Positions 62,579-64,000 of a stretch of DNA of 64,000 nucleotides are shown here, one piece after another. How positions within the stretch are numbered: the stretch's first letter is position 1; each line of letters opens with the position of its first letter. Made by a program: the position numbers and the translations under genes. Source of the stretch: Mangrovibacillus cuniculi (GTDB lineage Bacteria > Bacillota > Bacilli > Bacillales > R1DC41); NCBI RefSeq assembly GCF_015482585.1, contig NZ_CP049742.1, forward strand, positions 322,501 to 386,500, given 5' to 3'. Under the pieces are notes generated by a model. That model saw only the letters and a list, made by a program, of their open reading frames with translations. It searched no databases and had not been told where the DNA came from.

Positions 62579-63448
62579 ATGGAAGCAAAACTAAGACCGA
62601 TCTACCAAGAGCGAGCTAGCCATCCAAACACATTAGGAATTGTCCTTATAGAGAAAAAAGATATAGTAAGCCCAGTTACAGATACGTTTGATGTAATTCT
62701 TTTTGTCATATTAAAACAAGCGGAAGAAGATGTATTCATTAAACATTATTCTTTTGATGAGAAAAAAGCAGCTCTTCACTTAGTGACGGAAAAACAAGTG
62801 TTAGAGTGGCTATTACTAGGAAGTAATCGAAAAATCATTGACTGGTTAATGAACGGGAAAATTGTGTTTGATAGGAATGAATATATTGAGAAGTTAAAAA
62901 CTGAATTAAACGAGTTTCCTTTCCACGGTAGAAAGTTAAAAATGGGCATTGAGTTTGCTCGCTTGATTAGAAGGTATCGTGACGGGAAGTCCTTTTTTGA
63001 AAGTCATCAATATTTAGATGCTTACAATCACATTGTTCATTCTCTTCACCATTTGGCAAGATTAGCTGTCATTGACCATGGTTTTCATCCGGAAGTTACA
63101 GTCTGGAATCAAGTGAAAAAAATTGAACCAGAAATTTATAAATTATATGAAGAATTAGTTATGAGTGAAGAGACGATGGAGAAAAGATTAGAGCTGTTGT
63201 TCTTGGCTAGTGAACTACTTATACTTCAAAAAGTAGAGCAAGGGTCTGCTCATTTATTCGGTGTATTAGAAGAAAAAGATTCGTGGTCTATTCAGGAATT
63301 GTTAAAACATGAAGAAGTAAAGAGTTACGGAATAGATCTAACTGGTATGCTCGAATTCTTAATTGAAAAGCACCAAGTTCATATTCAATTAGAAGAAACA
63401 AAAGGGGTAGGAATCTATCACCGCTACTATGCGAAAAAAAACTTTTGA
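62579..63448 (+). CDS. ygxA: Nucleotidyltransferase-like protein YgxA
   Basis: 289-aa cytosolic protein of the YgxA family (NTP_transf-like N-terminal domain about 1-115, helical HEPN-like C-terminal domain with KLKMGIEFARLIRRYRDGKS and YLDAYNHIVHSLHHLARLAV). The canonical GS/DxD nucleotidyltransferase motif is not evident, so catalysis is doubtful. It lies directly before an rRNA operon, as ygxA does before rrnD in B. subtilis. I use ATG 62579, nine bases after GGGAG; GTG 62570 is an alternative. Confidence 0.8.
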   Translation: MEAKLRPIYQERASHPNTLGIVLIEKKDIVSPVTDTFDVILFVILKQAEEDVFIKHYSFDEKKAALHLVTEKQVLEWLLLGSNRKIIDWLMNGKIVFDRNEYIEKLKTELNEFPFHGRKLKMGIEFARLIRRYRDGKSFFESHQYLDAYNHIVHSLHHLARLAVIDHGFHPEVTVWNQVKKIEPEIYKLYEELVMSEETMEKRLELLFLASELLILQKVEQGSAHLFGVLEEKDSWSIQELLKHEEVKSYGIDLTGMLEFLIEKHQVHIQLEETKGVGIYHRYYAKKNF

Positions 63449-63455
63449 AAATCCG

Positions 63456-63484
63456 TTGACTTTTGAATAGTATCTTGATATATT
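63456..63484 (+). promoter_or_regulatory. rRNA promoter P1
   Basis: TTGACT, 17-base spacer, TATATT. It begins eight bases after the ygxA stop codon. Confidence 0.75.
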
Positions 63485-63540
63485 ATTAAACGTCGCTGCT
63501 GACGGAAGTTAGTAGCGACAAAGAAAAATGAAAAAAGTTG

Positions 63541-63569
63541 TTGACTTCGACTTGTTAATGTGTTAAATT
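63541..63569 (+). promoter_or_regulatory. rRNA promoter P2
   Basis: TTGACT, 17-base spacer, TAAATT, 85 bases after P1. Tandem promoters are usual for Bacillus rRNA operons. Confidence 0.8.
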
Positions 63570-63589
63570 AATAAAGTCGCTGAAAACGA

Positions 63590-63684
63590 CATTGAACTTT
63601 GAAAACTAAACAAACCAAGTGCCAACGTTTAATTCAGTTGTTTCTATGAAACAACAAAACAAGTTTTTTATGAGCTAATCAAAC
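63590..63684 (+). ncRNA. 16S rRNA leader region
   Basis: The leader holds TTGAACTTTGAAAACTAAAC, the antitermination/boxA-like sequence seen before Bacillus 16S genes, and an inverted repeat GTTGTTTC..GAAACAAC before the mature 5' end. Confidence 0.6.

Positions 63685-64000
<316 letters not shown>

Overview
The window is chromosomal DNA of an endospore-forming, flagellated, low-GC Gram-positive bacterium of the family Bacillaceae. Three things show this. Sporulation genes are present (two gamma-type SASP genes, sspK, pdaA). Many genes match Bacillus subtilis proteins in length and motif. Their order (nos, then a yfk block, a yfj block, a yfh block, a yga block, perR, ygzB, ygxA and an rRNA operon) is collinear, as far as I remember it, with the B. 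subtilis nos/yfk-yfj-yfh-yga region that ends at rrnD. The window stops about 315 bases into the 16S rRNA gene. If the rRNA operon points away from the replication origin, as is usual, the + strand is the leading strand. No transposase, prophage, CRISPR array or tRNA was seen.

Region by region. 0-8 kb: nitric oxide synthase oxygenase, a YhdB-like protein, MreBH, a BMP-type lipoprotein with a chemoreceptor, aminopeptidase AmpS and a DUF1992 protein. 8-11 kb: flagellar stator genes motAB and a PfkB-type sugar/nucleoside kinase with a winged-helix domain. 11-18 kb: yfkK, yfkI, yfkH, then an inserted lytS-lytT-cstA module (LytS/LytTR two-component system with a CstA-type carrier, probably pyruvate-related). 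18-30 kb: yfkF, an OsmC protein, a general-stress flavin-fold protein, yfkD, radical-SAM yfkAB, class I fumarase, pdaA, yfjP, yfjO and yfjQ. 30-41 kb: yfhE, yfhF, recX, an SDR, yfhH, a YpzG-like gene, sspK, yfhJ, yfhP, mutY, yfhS, fabL, two sspE-type genes and ygaB-ygaC-ygaD. 41-48 kb: a complete oligopeptide/dipeptide ABC importer. 48-55 kb: ygaE, a frameshifted glutamate synthase large-subunit gene and hemL. 55-64 kb: a three-gene ABC-2 exporter, a small K+ channel, bcp, a D-2-hydroxyacid dehydrogenase, a PduO-type adenosyltransferase, perR, ygzB, ygxA and the tandem rRNA promoters.

The intergenic DNA is the most unusual part. It holds at least three dispersed repeat families: a roughly 125-190 bp element, here H; a roughly 200-280 bp element, here G; and a roughly 67 bp structured element, here F, that sits directly after terminator T-tracts. 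It also holds five to six tandem arrays with 42 bp or 52/53 bp units, all purine-rich on the + strand. H copies supply the stop codons of two genes. A 139 bp DNA segment at 32.8 kb folds on paper into a four-way junction with no unpaired junction bases. A cluster of DnaA boxes lies after yfjQ. Regulatory sites that can be read directly include a 21-bp-phased direct repeat upstream of cstA, a Per box at perR, sigma-D-like promoters for motAB and for the lipoprotein/chemoreceptor operon, sigma-G-like promoters for SASP genes, and rRNA promoters P1 and P2.

Gene symbols are assigned from remembered family similarity and synteny; no database search was run.
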